Below are positions 43,483-51,826 of a DNA stretch of 64,000 nt, in pieces. Each line of letters begins with the position of its first letter. Position 1 is the first letter of the stretch. The stretch comes from LMUY01 sp965199105. Its GTDB lineage: Bacteria; Pseudomonadota; Alphaproteobacteria; Acetobacterales; Acetobacteraceae. Location of the stretch: NCBI GenBank assembly GCA_965199105.1, contig CBDAQO010000002.1, forward strand, positions 1,302,001 to 1,366,000, given 5' to 3'. Made by a program: the position numbers and the translations under genes. Below the pieces are notes generated by a model that did not search any database, was not told the DNA's origin, and saw only the letters and a program-made list of their open reading frames with translations.

Positions 43483-43674
43483 ATGTTCGCCACCATTCCG
43501 ACGCCGGACGAGACGCGGCCCGACCCGCGGGACTGCTGGTCGCAGTTGAGCCAGGCGGAGCGCGACGCCAATTACAACAACAATGAGGCAGTGGCTGACT
43601 CCGCCGGGCTACGACACGCGGACGGCCTCCTGGTGCGAGCCGCCCAGCACCTGGTAGCGGGCCACGCCTCGTGA
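43483..43674 (+). pseudogene. Remnant: N-terminus of an alpha/beta-hydrolase (kynurenine formamidase-like)
   Basis: A well-formed start ('caggagcgatcg' then ATG 43483) opens a 63-residue frame whose first about 40 residues read like the N-terminus of arylformamidase-like alpha/beta hydrolases: 'DCWSQLSQAERDANYNNN' followed by 'EAVADSAGL'. The rest of the expected about 270 residues is absent: after 'GLRHADG' the similarity stops and a TGA follows. In the +1 frame the same DNA reads 'PGYDTRTASWCEPPSTW' and a stop, which could be the tail of another lost gene joined by a deletion. It lies between the MarR gene and the amino acid importer. Confidence 0.55.
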
Positions 43675-43741
43675 CAAGCGGCGCCGGCTCGCCGCTCCGT
43701 CAACCGTCGTTCTCCACCCTAACCAGCCAGGAAGCCCCAGC

Positions 43742-44581
43742 ATGCGCATGATCATTTCGCCCCCTATCACCCGCCGTGTCGCGTTGCTCGGCAGCCTCGC
43801 GCTTGCCGCGCCTCGGGTGGCCGGCGCCGCCTCGATCGACGACGTCAAGAAGCGGGGTACGATGACTGCGGCGACCGAGGACGACTACCAGCCGTTCGAA
43901 TTCACCAAGGACGGCAAGCCGACCGGCTACGACCAGGACTTGCTGGACCTGCTGCAAAGCAAGCTGCCGTTCAAGATCAAGCAGGACGTGATTCCCTGGA
44001 CCGGCATCCTGCCCGGCGTCACCACCGGGAAGTACGACATCGCGATCACCGCGATCCTGGTCACGCAGGAGCGGATGAAGGCGTTGGATTTCTGCTCGCC
44101 CGTCGCCGAGAGCGTCGACTTCTACATGAAGCGCAAGGGTGATGGCCGCATTGCCGGCATCAAGGACATGGACGGTAAGTCGATCGGCGTGGAAGCGGGC
44201 AGTGCCATGCTGAAGCTGCTGCCGCAATTGGAGGCGATGCTGAAGCCGACCGGCGGCAAGCTAGGCCGGGTCGTGACCTACCAGGGTTATCCGGAAGCCT
44301 ACGAGGACCTGGCCAATGGGCGGCTCGACACGGTGGTCAACACCTCGCTGACCCTTGCCTCCGTGGTCGCCGCCAAACCCGGGATTTTCGAGCTCGGCCA
44401 AGCCGTGTCCCAGCCGACGTACATTGCCTGGGCGGTGCAGAAGGGCAACACCGGGTTGCGCGACGTAATCAACGAGGTCCTGCTGGGCGCACGCAAGGAC
44501 GGGACGATGTTCCAGCTACAGGAAAAGTGGTTCAACACGTCCTTCAAGGATATGCCGGAGCAGCCGTCTGCCACCTCCTAG
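43742..44581 (+). CDS. Polar amino acid-type ABC transporter substrate-binding protein (SBP family 3)
   Basis: 279 residues from ATG 43742 with 'aggaag' upstream. The signal peptide has a twin-Arg ('TRRVALLGSLALAAP'), so export may be by Tat or Sec. Mature part: 'GTMTAATEDDYQPFEFTKDG', 'GYDQDLLDLLQSKL' and 'ITAILVTQERMKALDF', a type II periplasmic fold for polar amino acids or derivatives. The TAG stop is the first part of the CTAG-bounded repeat copy B. First gene of an importer with two permeases and an ATPase. It lies 67 bp after the hydrolase remnant. Confidence 0.92.
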   Translation: MRMIISPPITRRVALLGSLALAAPRVAGAASIDDVKKRGTMTAATEDDYQPFEFTKDGKPTGYDQDLLDLLQSKLPFKIKQDVIPWTGILPGVTTGKYDIAITAILVTQERMKALDFCSPVAESVDFYMKRKGDGRIAGIKDMDGKSIGVEAGSAMLKLLPQLEAMLKPTGGKLGRVVTYQGYPEAYEDLANGRLDTVVNTSLTLASVVAAKPGIFELGQAVSQPTYIAWAVQKGNTGLRDVINEVLLGARKDGTMFQLQEKWFNTSFKDMPEQPSATS

Positions 44582-44683
44582 AGCATGATCTCTTCGATCA
44601 TGCTCTGCTTGACTGAGAAAAGAGCAGCTTTATCCGCGCCTTCGGATCGCGAAGCGACTCCGATTGCTCGGATGCTGCTCTAG
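44578..44683. repeat. CTAG-bounded palindromic repeat, copy B (106 bp)
   Basis: Perfect 8-bp terminal inverted repeat: CTAGAGCA (44578-44585) and TGCTCTAG (44676-44683). At the left a perfect 10-bp hairpin, GAGCATGATC/GATCATGCTC (44581-44590 with 44596-44605, 5-nt loop). In the middle ATCCG/CGGAT forms a second short hairpin. It supplies the TAG stop of the binding-protein gene and separates it from the permease genes. Nothing else is recognisable in the remaining about 105 bp before 44790. Confidence 0.8.
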
Positions 44684-44789
44684 TGCCCTGATGCATTGAA
44701 AAAACTAGGCATGAGGCACAACGCTACGGTGATCTGGTGGGCCGATTTGGCCGCCACGCTGACATGCTCGTCAGTATCGGACCACTAGC

Positions 44790-45431
44790 ATGGGGCCGAC
44801 CGAGTTCTGGTCGCTGCTGCAAGGCGCTTGCGTCACCGTCGCGATATCTGCCACCGCCATCGTCATAGGGATGCCATGCGGCCTGGTGCTGGCGATCGTG
44901 CGGTGGCGGCGGCTGCCCATGCTGGACGGCGTCGTCGCGACGCTGGTCAGCGTGCTTCGGGCGACCCCCTCGGTCACGCTGGTGCTGCTGATCTACTTCG
45001 CCCTGCCGACCGCGGGGCTGGAGCTGTCGCGCTTCTGGGCCGCGGTCAGCACGCTCGCGCTCGGCACCGCCGCCTACAACTGCGAGATCTGGCGCGCGTC
45101 GCTGCTCGCCTTCCCCAAGGACCAGCTCGATGCGGCATCCTCGGTCGGCATGACGCGCTGGCGGGCATTCCGGCGCATCGTGCTGCCGCAAATCGTGCGA
45201 GGAGCGACGCCGGCCTTGGTGAACGAGGCGACGCTGCTCATCAAGGTGAGCCCTGCCGTGGCCGTCATCGGCCTGACGGAGACAACGCGCGCCGCAGTCC
45301 GGATCGGTGCGCAGACCTACGAGCCGATTCCGCCTTTCCTGTGTGCCATAGCCTTCTACGGCGTCATCATCGGGACGCTCCTGTTTCTGCAGCGCTGGTT
45401 CGAGCGGCGGCAGGCGCTGGCCGACGCATGA
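44790..45431 (+). CDS. Polar amino acid-type ABC transporter permease (first of two)
   Basis: 213 residues from ATG 44790, no strong ribosome site. HisQM-type: 'VTVAISATAIVIGMPCGLV', 'SVLRATPSVTLVLLIYF' and the EAA loop 'DAASSVGMTRWRAFRRIVLP'. Its 'RATPS' replaces the usual 'RGTPL' in the conserved loop. About five helices. The stop overlaps the next permease ATG. The two different permeases here presumably form a heterodimer, unlike the importer at 38035. Confidence 0.9.
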   Translation: MGPTEFWSLLQGACVTVAISATAIVIGMPCGLVLAIVRWRRLPMLDGVVATLVSVLRATPSVTLVLLIYFALPTAGLELSRFWAAVSTLALGTAAYNCEIWRASLLAFPKDQLDAASSVGMTRWRAFRRIVLPQIVRGATPALVNEATLLIKVSPAVAVIGLTETTRAAVRIGAQTYEPIPPFLCAIAFYGVIIGTLLFLQRWFERRQALADA

Positions 45432-46090
45432 ACTGGCACGAGTTCGCTGTTGTCTGGGATCAGCGCGACCAGATGCTGGCCGGGCTGCTGACCACGTTGG
45501 AGATCGTCGTGCTGGCGGCGGTCCTGGCCAGCGGGCTCGGCGTCGCGCTGTTCGCCGCCACGCTGCTATCGGGCGGGCGCTGGGCGTCGCGGCTGCTGTC
45601 GGGCGTGGTGGACGCCATGCGCTGCGTCCCGTTCATGCCGTTCTGCTACTTGATCTACTACGGCCTGCCAGCTTGGGGCATCCGCCTCGACAACGTGGTG
45701 GCCGGCATCACCGCCCTTACCCTCTACAACGCCGCCTATATCGCCGAACTGCTGCGCGGCTCGTTCTTGGGCTTGCCGGCGGATTACGCCGAGGCCGGCG
45801 CGGCATTCGGCTTCCATGGGCGGCGTTTGGTCGCCCGGGTCATCCTGCCGCCCGTGGTGCTGCAGGCCGTACCCACCCTCGGCAACCAACTCATTCAGAT
45901 CATCAAGGACAGCGCCTTCCTCGTGATCATCGCGGTGCAGGAGCTGACCTACGCCGCCAACGAGATCCAGGCGAACTACTACGTGCCGTTCGCTTCGTTC
46001 ATCGCCGCCGTGCTCTGCTACTGGCTGCTGTGCGCCGTGGTGGAAGCGGGTGTGCGGGTCGGGGTGCGGTTCGCCGAGCAACGGCGTTGA
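45428..46090 (+). CDS. Polar amino acid-type ABC transporter permease (second of two)
   Basis: 220 residues from ATG 45428 (ATGA overlap). 'MLAGLLTTLEIVVLAAVLA' first helix, 'DAMRCVPFMPFCYLIYYGLP' in place of the 'RGTPLL' loop, and EAA loop 'EAGAAFGFHGRRLVARVILP' followed by 'PTLGNQLIQIIKDSAFL'. Partner of the preceding permease. Ten bases separate it from the preferred ATPase start. Confidence 0.9.
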   Translation: MNWHEFAVVWDQRDQMLAGLLTTLEIVVLAAVLASGLGVALFAATLLSGGRWASRLLSGVVDAMRCVPFMPFCYLIYYGLPAWGIRLDNVVAGITALTLYNAAYIAELLRGSFLGLPADYAEAGAAFGFHGRRLVARVILPPVVLQAVPTLGNQLIQIIKDSAFLVIIAVQELTYAANEIQANYYVPFASFIAAVLCYWLLCAVVEAGVRVGVRFAEQRR

Positions 46091-46100
46091 CGGGGATGGA

Positions 46101-46955
46101 ATGGTCGGAACGATGACCGAGGCATCGAGCCAGGGGCATAATCACGGCCTGGACGGGGACGGCACGCCGGCCCAGGTAGCGGCCGGGTCACCAGTGCTGC
46201 GCATCGTAGGGCTGCAGAAATCGTTCGGCGCGCATCAGGTGCTGTGCGGGATCGACCTCGTCGTTTTGGCTGGTGAGACGGTCTGTATCCTCGGGCCATC
46301 CGGCTCCGGCAAGTCCACCCTGTTGCGCTGCATGAACTGGCTGGAAGTGCCCGATGGCGGCCAGGTGTTCCTCGGCGGGCAGCGCATCGGCTTCCGGCCA
46401 GGCGGCAACGTGGCCATGTCGGACCGCGAGCTCGCCCGAATGCGCACCCGGATGGGCATGGTGTTCCAACACTTCGCGCTGTGGCCGCACCGCACCGCGC
46501 TCAGCAACGTCATGGAAGCCCCGCTGCATGTGCAGCGTCGGCCCGCGGCGGAGGTGCGGGCCGAGGCGCAGGCGTTGCTGGCCAAGGTCGGCCTCGCCGC
46601 CAAAGCCGACGCCTTCCCCGCCAGGCTGTCCGGCGGGCAGAAGCAGCGGGTCGGCATCGCCCGGGCACTGGCCATGAAGCCCGACGTGCTGCTGTTCGAC
46701 GAGCCGACCAGCGCGCTCGACCCCGAGCTGGTCGGCGAGGTGTTGGTCGTGATGCGGGAGCTGGCGCGCGATGGGATGACCATGGTGGTGGTCACGCACG
46801 AGATGGGGTTTGCGCGCGAGGTCGCGGACCGGATCGTGTTCATGGATGCCGGCTGCGTCGTCGAGACCGGAACGCCGGAGCAGTTCTTCGGCGCCCCACG
46901 AACCGAGCGGGCGCGGCAGTTCCTGCAACGCTACTCCGGCGGCCTGGCTAAATGA
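46101..46955 (+). CDS. Polar amino acid-type ABC transporter ATP-binding protein
   Basis: 284 residues from ATG 46101; ATG 46113 is an equally possible start. Walker A 'GPSGSGKST', Q-loop 'GMVFQHFALWPHRTALSN', signature 'LSGGQKQRVGIARALAM', Walker B 'LLFDEPTSALDPELVGEV' and switch His 'VVVTHEMGFAREVAD'. An N-terminal about 30-residue hydrophilic leader ('HNHGLDGDGTPAQV') precedes the domain. Its C-terminal half is nearly the same as in the ATPase at 39829 ('VMRELARDGMTMVVVTHE' in both), so the two importers are probably related by duplication. Confidence 0.92.
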   Translation: MVGTMTEASSQGHNHGLDGDGTPAQVAAGSPVLRIVGLQKSFGAHQVLCGIDLVVLAGETVCILGPSGSGKSTLLRCMNWLEVPDGGQVFLGGQRIGFRPGGNVAMSDRELARMRTRMGMVFQHFALWPHRTALSNVMEAPLHVQRRPAAEVRAEAQALLAKVGLAAKADAFPARLSGGQKQRVGIARALAMKPDVLLFDEPTSALDPELVGEVLVVMRELARDGMTMVVVTHEMGFAREVADRIVFMDAGCVVETGTPEQFFGAPRTERARQFLQRYSGGLAK

Positions 46956-47039
46956 TCCACATCGAACAGGCTGCCGACGGCCAATGCAACCTGCCGCATG
47001 CACCCGGACGGGCGCGTGTGGGCATCGAGGGATGATCCT

Positions 47040-48362
47040 TTGTCCAACAGAATGCTCCGCCTCGCCTTATTCCTCTTTCCTGGCCATCACCTCGGCGCCT
47101 GGCGCCTGCCGGAAGCAGTGCCGGAACTCGATGTCGGGATCGAGCACTACGTGCGCGCCGCACAGCTCGCCGAAGCGGCCAAGCTGGACGCGATCTTCTT
47201 CGAGGACCAAGCCGCCATCCCGCGCAGCAACGATATCCTGAGGGGCGATACCTACGGCGCCGCCCATCCCCGGGCCATCCATTTCGACCCTATGATGCTG
47301 CTTCCAGCCCTGGCGATGACGACCCGGCATCTCGGTCTCGCCGCGACGTCCACGGCCACCTTCAACGAGCCATACAACGTGGCCCGCCGCTTCGCATCGA
47401 TCGATCTCATCAGCAACGGACGCGCTGGCTGGAACCTCGTGACGTCGTTCAACGAGAACGAGGCGCAGAACTTCGGCCTCGACGCCCATGTCGGCCATGC
47501 CGAGCGCTACGAACGGGCCAGCGAGTTCATCGATGTCGTGAACGGCCTTTGGGATAGTTGGGCGCCGGGCGCTGTGACGCGTGACAAGGCGACTGGGAAG
47601 TATTTCGACGTCGAAAAGATGAGCTTCCTTAGCCATGAAGGAAAGTTCTTCAAGGTGCGCGGCCCATTGACCATGGGCCGGAGTCCGCAGGTCCGTCCGG
47701 TGATCTTCCAGGCAGGGTCCTCCGAGCCCGGGCGGGAGCTGGCCGCGCGAACTGCCGATGTCGTGTTCACCCTGCAGACGGACGTCGCCGGAAGCCGGGC
47801 ATTCCGCAACGACATCCGCCAGCGCGCTCTCCGTTTCGGCCGCGACCCAGACAAGATTAAGATCCTCCCCGGCATCATCCCAATCGTTGGGCAGACGGAC
47901 GGTGAGGCACAGGACTATCGTGAGCGGATGCGCGACCTGATCCCCGAGGAACTGGCCATCAGTCACCTGATGCCCCACGCCGGCGGCCTCGACTTCCGGG
48001 ACTACGATCTTGACGGGCCGATGCCTGATCTTCCGGAAACCAACGCCGGGAAGTCGCACCGACAGGCCATCATGGACGTCGCACGCCGCGGCAAGCTGTC
48101 GATCCTGCAGACCGCGCGCACGTTCGCCGAGGGCAGCTACTTCAAGATGGTAGGCAGCCCGAGCACGATTGCGGACACCATGCAGGAGTGGCTGGAGGCC
48201 GACGCCTGCGATGGATTTCTCGCCGTTCCGACCCATTTTCCCGGCGGCGTTGAGGACTTCACCCGCCTCGTCGTCCCGGAGCTGCAGCGGCGAGGCCTGT
48301 TCCGCAAGGAATACTCGGGGCGGCATCTGCGTGAGCATCTCGGTGTCACGACCTACGCCTGA
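47040..48362 (+). CDS. Flavin-dependent monooxygenase of the NtaA/SnaA/DszA family
   Basis: 440 residues from TTG 47040, chosen because 'gaggg' lies about eight bases upstream and the resulting 'MSNRMLRLALFLFPGHHLG' matches the usual family start; ATG 47052 is the alternative. Bacterial luciferase-like TIM barrel. Family marks are 'AAQLAEAAKLDAIFFEDQ', 'LDLISNGRAGWNLVTSFNEN' (here 'IDLISNGRAGWN'), 'HEGKFFKVRGPLTMGRSPQ' and 'PVIFQAGSSEPGRELAAR'. It uses reduced FMN supplied by a separate reductase to attack C-N or C-S bonds in nitrilotriacetate-, dibenzothiophene- or pristinamycin-like substrates. No reductase gene is nearby. It follows the ABC importer by 84 bp, so its substrate may be that importer's cargo. 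Confidence 0.9.
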   Translation: MSNRMLRLALFLFPGHHLGAWRLPEAVPELDVGIEHYVRAAQLAEAAKLDAIFFEDQAAIPRSNDILRGDTYGAAHPRAIHFDPMMLLPALAMTTRHLGLAATSTATFNEPYNVARRFASIDLISNGRAGWNLVTSFNENEAQNFGLDAHVGHAERYERASEFIDVVNGLWDSWAPGAVTRDKATGKYFDVEKMSFLSHEGKFFKVRGPLTMGRSPQVRPVIFQAGSSEPGRELAARTADVVFTLQTDVAGSRAFRNDIRQRALRFGRDPDKIKILPGIIPIVGQTDGEAQDYRERMRDLIPEELAISHLMPHAGGLDFRDYDLDGPMPDLPETNAGKSHRQAIMDVARRGKLSILQTARTFAEGSYFKMVGSPSTIADTMQEWLEADACDGFLAVPTHFPGGVEDFTRLVVPELQRRGLFRKEYSGRHLREHLGVTTYA

Positions 48363-48402
48363 ACCGCCGACGCGCACGCAGGTTGCGCCGGTCAGCCGCG
48401 GT

Positions 48403-49755
48403 TCACCCAAGTTTCGGGCCTGACCCGGCGTGTTGGCCGAACCCCGCTCCGTGCAGCCGATCCAGTGGCGGCCGTAAATCCTCTGGGGTGATCGGCCGGC
48501 GCAGTATTGCGAAGTAGCTCACCGCTGCGAAGACGCACATGACGGCGCCCACAATCAAGGCCGGCACGAAAGACCCGGTGCTCTGCACGATGAAGCCGGT
48601 GACGATCGGGGCCAGTGCGCCGCCTAAGTAACCGCCGAAGTTCTGCAGCGAGCCGAGTGAGCCGGTGCTATTGGCGGGTGCCGCGACGCTGACCATCGCC
48701 CATGCGCTGGTCGTGGCGACCGTGCCGCAGAACATGGCACCGCACAGGCAAGCGACCGCCACCGTGTTGCTCTCGATCAGCGCCGTCACCACCACGAATG
48801 CGGCCTCGCCCAGCATGGCCAGGCATAGCGGGAACTTCCGGCTGTCGATGCGGGACAGGCCACGCGCCATCAGCCAGTCGATCAAGAACCCGCCCGACAC
48901 GCCGCCGAACACCGCGAAAACGTAGGGGATGGCCGCGACCCAGCCGGTGTGACGCAGGCTCATGTGGCGGCCCATCTCGAGGTAGCCGGGCAGCCAGGCG
49001 TTGAACAGCCAATTGACGTAGATCACGCCGAAATAGCCCAGCACCATGCCCCAGGTCGTGCGGCAGCGGAATAGCCGCCGCCACTCGCCGAACGTAACCG
49101 GGTGAGCGGGCTCCGGCGCATCGCCGGCGGTGCGGTAGCGGTTCTCCTCTGGCGTCAGGGCCATCTGCGCCGGGTCGCGATACAGGACATACCAGATGAC
49201 GGCCGCGCTGATGCCCAGCCCGCCCATGATGATGAACATCCAACGCCAGCCATAGAGCAACATCAGCGTGGTCAGCAGCGGCGCCGCAATGCCTGTGCCG
49301 AGGGTGGAAGCGCTGTTGAAGATGCCGGATGCGCGGCCGCGGTCGCGTGCGTTGAACCAGTCGCGCACGACGCGACCGCCGGTGGGGAACTGCGGCGCCT
49401 CGCCGATCCCGAGCAAGACGCGCGCCGCTGCGAACTGGGTGACGCTGCCGACCACGCCGCACAGCACCTGAGCGGTCGACCAGATCGCGAGCCCCGCCGC
49501 CAGCAGCCGCCGCGGCCCTAGCCGGTCGATCAAGGGCCCCACAGGTAGCTGCGCGAAGGCGTAGGCCCAAAGGAACGCCGACAGCAGCAGTCCCATGTCG
49601 GCCACCGAGAGGTCCAGGTCATGGCGCACGAGCGGGTTGGCGATGGCCAGCGCCGCTCGGTCGACTGTGTTGATGGCGCCGCTCAGCACAAGCAGGGCAA
49701 GCGCAGCGCGCTGCACACGGCGGAGCCGTGGCGTGGTGGTCAGGGTGGTGGACAT
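48403..49755 (-). CDS. MFS transporter, anion:cation symporter (ACS)-like
   Basis: 450 residues from ATG 49755, preceded by 'gaggaagctgag'. Twelve helices. 'INTVDRAALAIANPLVRHDL' in the first helix and 'LPVGPLIDRLGPRRLLAAG' (motif A) fit the ACS family, which carries hexuronates, phthalates, tartrate and similar organic anions into the cell. 'LLGIGEAPQFPTGGRVVRDW' is an ACS hallmark. It is convergent with the monooxygenase gene (40 bp apart) and close to the IS copy. Substrate unknown. Confidence 0.9.
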   Translation of the reverse strand: MSTTLTTTPRLRRVQRAALALLVLSGAINTVDRAALAIANPLVRHDLDLSVADMGLLLSAFLWAYAFAQLPVGPLIDRLGPRRLLAAGLAIWSTAQVLCGVVGSVTQFAAARVLLGIGEAPQFPTGGRVVRDWFNARDRGRASGIFNSASTLGTGIAAPLLTTLMLLYGWRWMFIIMGGLGISAAVIWYVLYRDPAQMALTPEENRYRTAGDAPEPAHPVTFGEWRRLFRCRTTWGMVLGYFGVIYVNWLFNAWLPGYLEMGRHMSLRHTGWVAAIPYVFAVFGGVSGGFLIDWLMARGLSRIDSRKFPLCLAMLGEAAFVVVTALIESNTVAVACLCGAMFCGTVATTSAWAMVSVAAPANSTGSLGSLQNFGGYLGGALAPIVTGFIVQSTGSFVPALIVGAVMCVFAAVSYFAILRRPITPEDLRPPLDRLHGAGFGQHAGSGPKLG

Positions 49756-49816
49756 CTCAGCTTCCTCTGAGGCTCTTCATGGCCTGCCACAGGCTGCCCA
49801 GTTTGCAGGCGTGGCG

Positions 49817-49847
49817 CTAGAGCATGATCTCTTCGATGCTGCTCTAG
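49817..49847. repeat. CTAG-bounded palindromic repeat, short copy C (31 bp)
   Basis: CTAGAGCA (49817-49824) to TGCTCTAG (49840-49847). Its left 21 bases are the left 21 of copy B, and its right 10 bases are the right 10 of copy B, so it equals B with the inner 75 bp removed. The right CTAG is the target of the adjacent insertion sequence. Confidence 0.75.
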
Positions 49848-51184
49848 CAGGCTGCTGAACAAAGCTGACGGTGGAGGATGGTCATCTCCGGCCGGCTTTT
49901 TTCATGTTTTACCGTGGCCGTTTTGCGCTGGGCTCTGGTTGTGCAGAGCCATTCGGCGCTGCTTGCCGGGTGCCGAACACCGATCACGCGGGCCTTCCCG
50001 TCAGCAGCCTAGGCAGGCGGATCAGGTTGTAGGCAGTGACAGCGAGGTCGAATTGCCAACCGACCCGTTCGCGGCCGCGATGCTTGGTCTGTCGTAATCC
50101 GGCCGCCCCTTTGATCCAGCCGAACACCTCTTCAATCCGCTTGCGCGTCCGCTGGCTTGCGGCATAGCCCGCATGCCGCATCGTGCGCCCATCCACGCCC
50201 GAGCCGCGCCGGACACCCAGCTTCGACACCCGGCCATCGACCGCGACATGCGGCGTGACCCGGCGCGCCCGCAATGCGGCGATGAAGCCGGCAACGTCAT
50301 AGCCCTTGTCCGCGCCCAACGTGATCCGGCGGCCCGGCGCCACCCTGTCCACTAAGGCAAGGGCCGCGTCGCGTTCGGCCGTGCCGGTCGCGTGGGTCAG
50401 GCAGCTCTGGGCGACAAGCCCGTTGCGGTTCTCCATCAGCACATGACCCGCATACGCCATGATGCTGGCCTGTCCGTCCGACTTGCGCGCCAACCGGGCA
50501 TCGGGGTCGGTGATGCTGGCATGCGTCTCGTTGCTGCGCTTCTGGCCTCGCCAGTTGCGCTCGGCGTTGCGGCCCGATGGCGGCGCGTCCGGGCCATCGC
50601 CGGGCGGCGGCTCGGCGTTGGAGCCGGGTTTCGGCTGGAACGACTTATGGCTGGCCCAGGCCTGGATGAGCGTGCCGTCGACCGAGAAGTGCTCGTGCGA
50701 CATAAGCGCCTTGATCCGAGGCTGCGCGACCACGGCCGCAAGCAGGCGTTGGGCCACGTCGCCGTCCAGCAGGCGGTCGCGGTTCTTGCTGAACGTGCTT
50801 GCATCCCACATCGGCGCATCCATCGACAGCCCGACGAACCAGCGGAACAGCAGGTTATAGTCCAGTTGCTCCATCAATTGACGCTCGGACCGGATGGAAT
50901 AGAACGCCTGCAACAGCAGCGCCCGCAACAGCTTCTCGGGCGCAATGCCGGGGCGGCCTACCCGCGCATACAGCCGATCAAACTCCGGCGACAACACGTC
51001 GAGAGCCTCGTCCACCACGGCGCGGATCAGCCGCAACGGATGGTCGGGCGGCACGCGAGCCTCGCAACTCACGTAGCTGAACAAGGCCCCAGTCTGCTCG
51101 TCGCCGCCCCGCATCGTCGTTCTCCGCTGCTAGCGCAGCGAATCACAATCAACGACAACCGGCGAGGAGTTTTTCAGCAGCCTG
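49848..51184 (-). mobile_element. IS5-type insertion sequence, 1337 bp, apparently intact
   Basis: Ends are perfect 12-bp inverted repeats, CAGGCTGCTGAA (49848-49859) and TTCAGCAGCCTG (51173-51184). They are flanked by CTAG on both sides (49844-49847 and 51185-51188), a 4-bp target duplication of the kind IS5 members make. One full-length transposase gene lies inside on the minus strand. The element was inserted at the CTAG that ends repeat copy C, so the pre-insertion sequence read through from the repeat into 'ctagagg'. Inside the left end, CCGGCCGG followed by a T-run near 49891-49905 could stop outside transcription. Confidence 0.9.
49984..51114 (-). CDS. IS5-family transposase (DDE)
   Basis: 376 residues from ATG 51114. 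N-terminal IS5 domain: 'GALFSYVSCEARVPPDHPL', 'GIAPEKLLRALLLQAFYSI' and 'RSERQLMEQLDYNLLFRWF'. DDE catalytic core: first Asp in 'HFSVDGTLIQAWASHKSF', second Asp in 'RITLGADKGYDVAGFI', Glu in 'RKRIEEVFGWIKGAAGLRQ'. No frameshift or internal stop, so it is likely active. It fills most of the 1337-bp element. Confidence 0.95.
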   Translation of the reverse strand: MRGGDEQTGALFSYVSCEARVPPDHPLRLIRAVVDEALDVLSPEFDRLYARVGRPGIAPEKLLRALLLQAFYSIRSERQLMEQLDYNLLFRWFVGLSMDAPMWDASTFSKNRDRLLDGDVAQRLLAAVVAQPRIKALMSHEHFSVDGTLIQAWASHKSFQPKPGSNAEPPPGDGPDAPPSGRNAERNWRGQKRSNETHASITDPDARLARKSDGQASIMAYAGHVLMENRNGLVAQSCLTHATGTAERDAALALVDRVAPGRRITLGADKGYDVAGFIAALRARRVTPHVAVDGRVSKLGVRRGSGVDGRTMRHAGYAASQRTRKRIEEVFGWIKGAAGLRQTKHRGRERVGWQFDLAVTAYNLIRLPRLLTGRPA

Positions 51185-51299
51185 CTAGAGGAGCCGACGT
51201 GCCCTGCCGGCAGGTGAAGGCTGAAGCACGAGGGCACTGGATTGCGTGCAGTGGCTGGTACGCGGTCGCGGCCCAGACGCCACGGGCAATCATCTGGTG

Positions 51300-51824
51300 T
51301 CAAACCAATGAAGTGAGCGCACCCTCGAGAATACGCCGGCTCGGCTCGTAGCGACTGTGGAACTGATCAACCAACACCGGCGTCGCCCCGGTGCGGCAGG
51401 CATCGATGGTGTCGGAGATGTCGGCGAGCTTCATTTCGATCGCCAGCCGGTGCCCCGACGCCACCAGGGTGCGGACGTAATCCAGGTAGCGAGCACATTC
51501 GGCGGGGCCGATTGCTTCGAAATTGCGGTAATAGTCGGCATCGGGCGGGGGGGTCGTGACGCGGATCATCGTCGTGGCCTCGGCGCCGACCCCTAGGGAC
51601 GCCAGCATGGCCTCGCCGCCACCGCGGTCCATGAACGCGTCGTGCAGCAGCGCCGCTTCCAGCTGGGCCCGGGGCGCCGCCGGGTTGCGGAACAGCGTGC
51701 GCAGGGCGACCCGCTCGAAGTGCTGGGCCCAGGGTCGGCCGACCCGGTCGACGACCCCGTCCTGCTGCGCCTGCACCGCGCCGAGCAGCCGGCCATACCA
51801 GGGATCGGTGGGAACCACGGTCAT
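51300..51824 (-). CDS. HD-domain phosphohydrolase-like protein (SpoT/MESH1-type motif)
   Basis: 174 residues from ATG 51824, 2 bp after the stop of the FAD monooxygenase gene. HD-fold residues are His35 ('WAQHFERVALR'), His61-Asp62 ('ALLHDAFMDRGGG') and Asp135 ('EMKLADISDTID'). 'LLHDAFMD' plus 'VTTPPPDADYY' and 'MKLADISD' resemble the (p)ppGpp-hydrolase-type HD domain. The protein is shorter than SpoT and has no synthetase or regulatory part. Its position as the third gene of a catabolic operon (MFS, monooxygenase, HD) suggests a metabolic substrate instead, possibly hydrolytic. Function not assigned. Confidence 0.75.
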   Translation of the reverse strand: MTVVPTDPWYGRLLGAVQAQQDGVVDRVGRPWAQHFERVALRTLFRNPAAPRAQLEAALLHDAFMDRGGGEAMLASLGVGAEATTMIRVTTPPPDADYYRNFEAIGPAECARYLDYVRTLVASGHRLAIEMKLADISDTIDACRTGATPVLVDQFHSRYEPSRRILEGALTSLV

Positions 51825-51826
51825 GG

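Noticed and set aside
51203..51214. Perfect 12-bp palindrome CCTGCCGGCAGG next to the IS
   Set aside because: Such palindromes are expected in DNA this rich in G and C; no gene start is close enough to support an operator.
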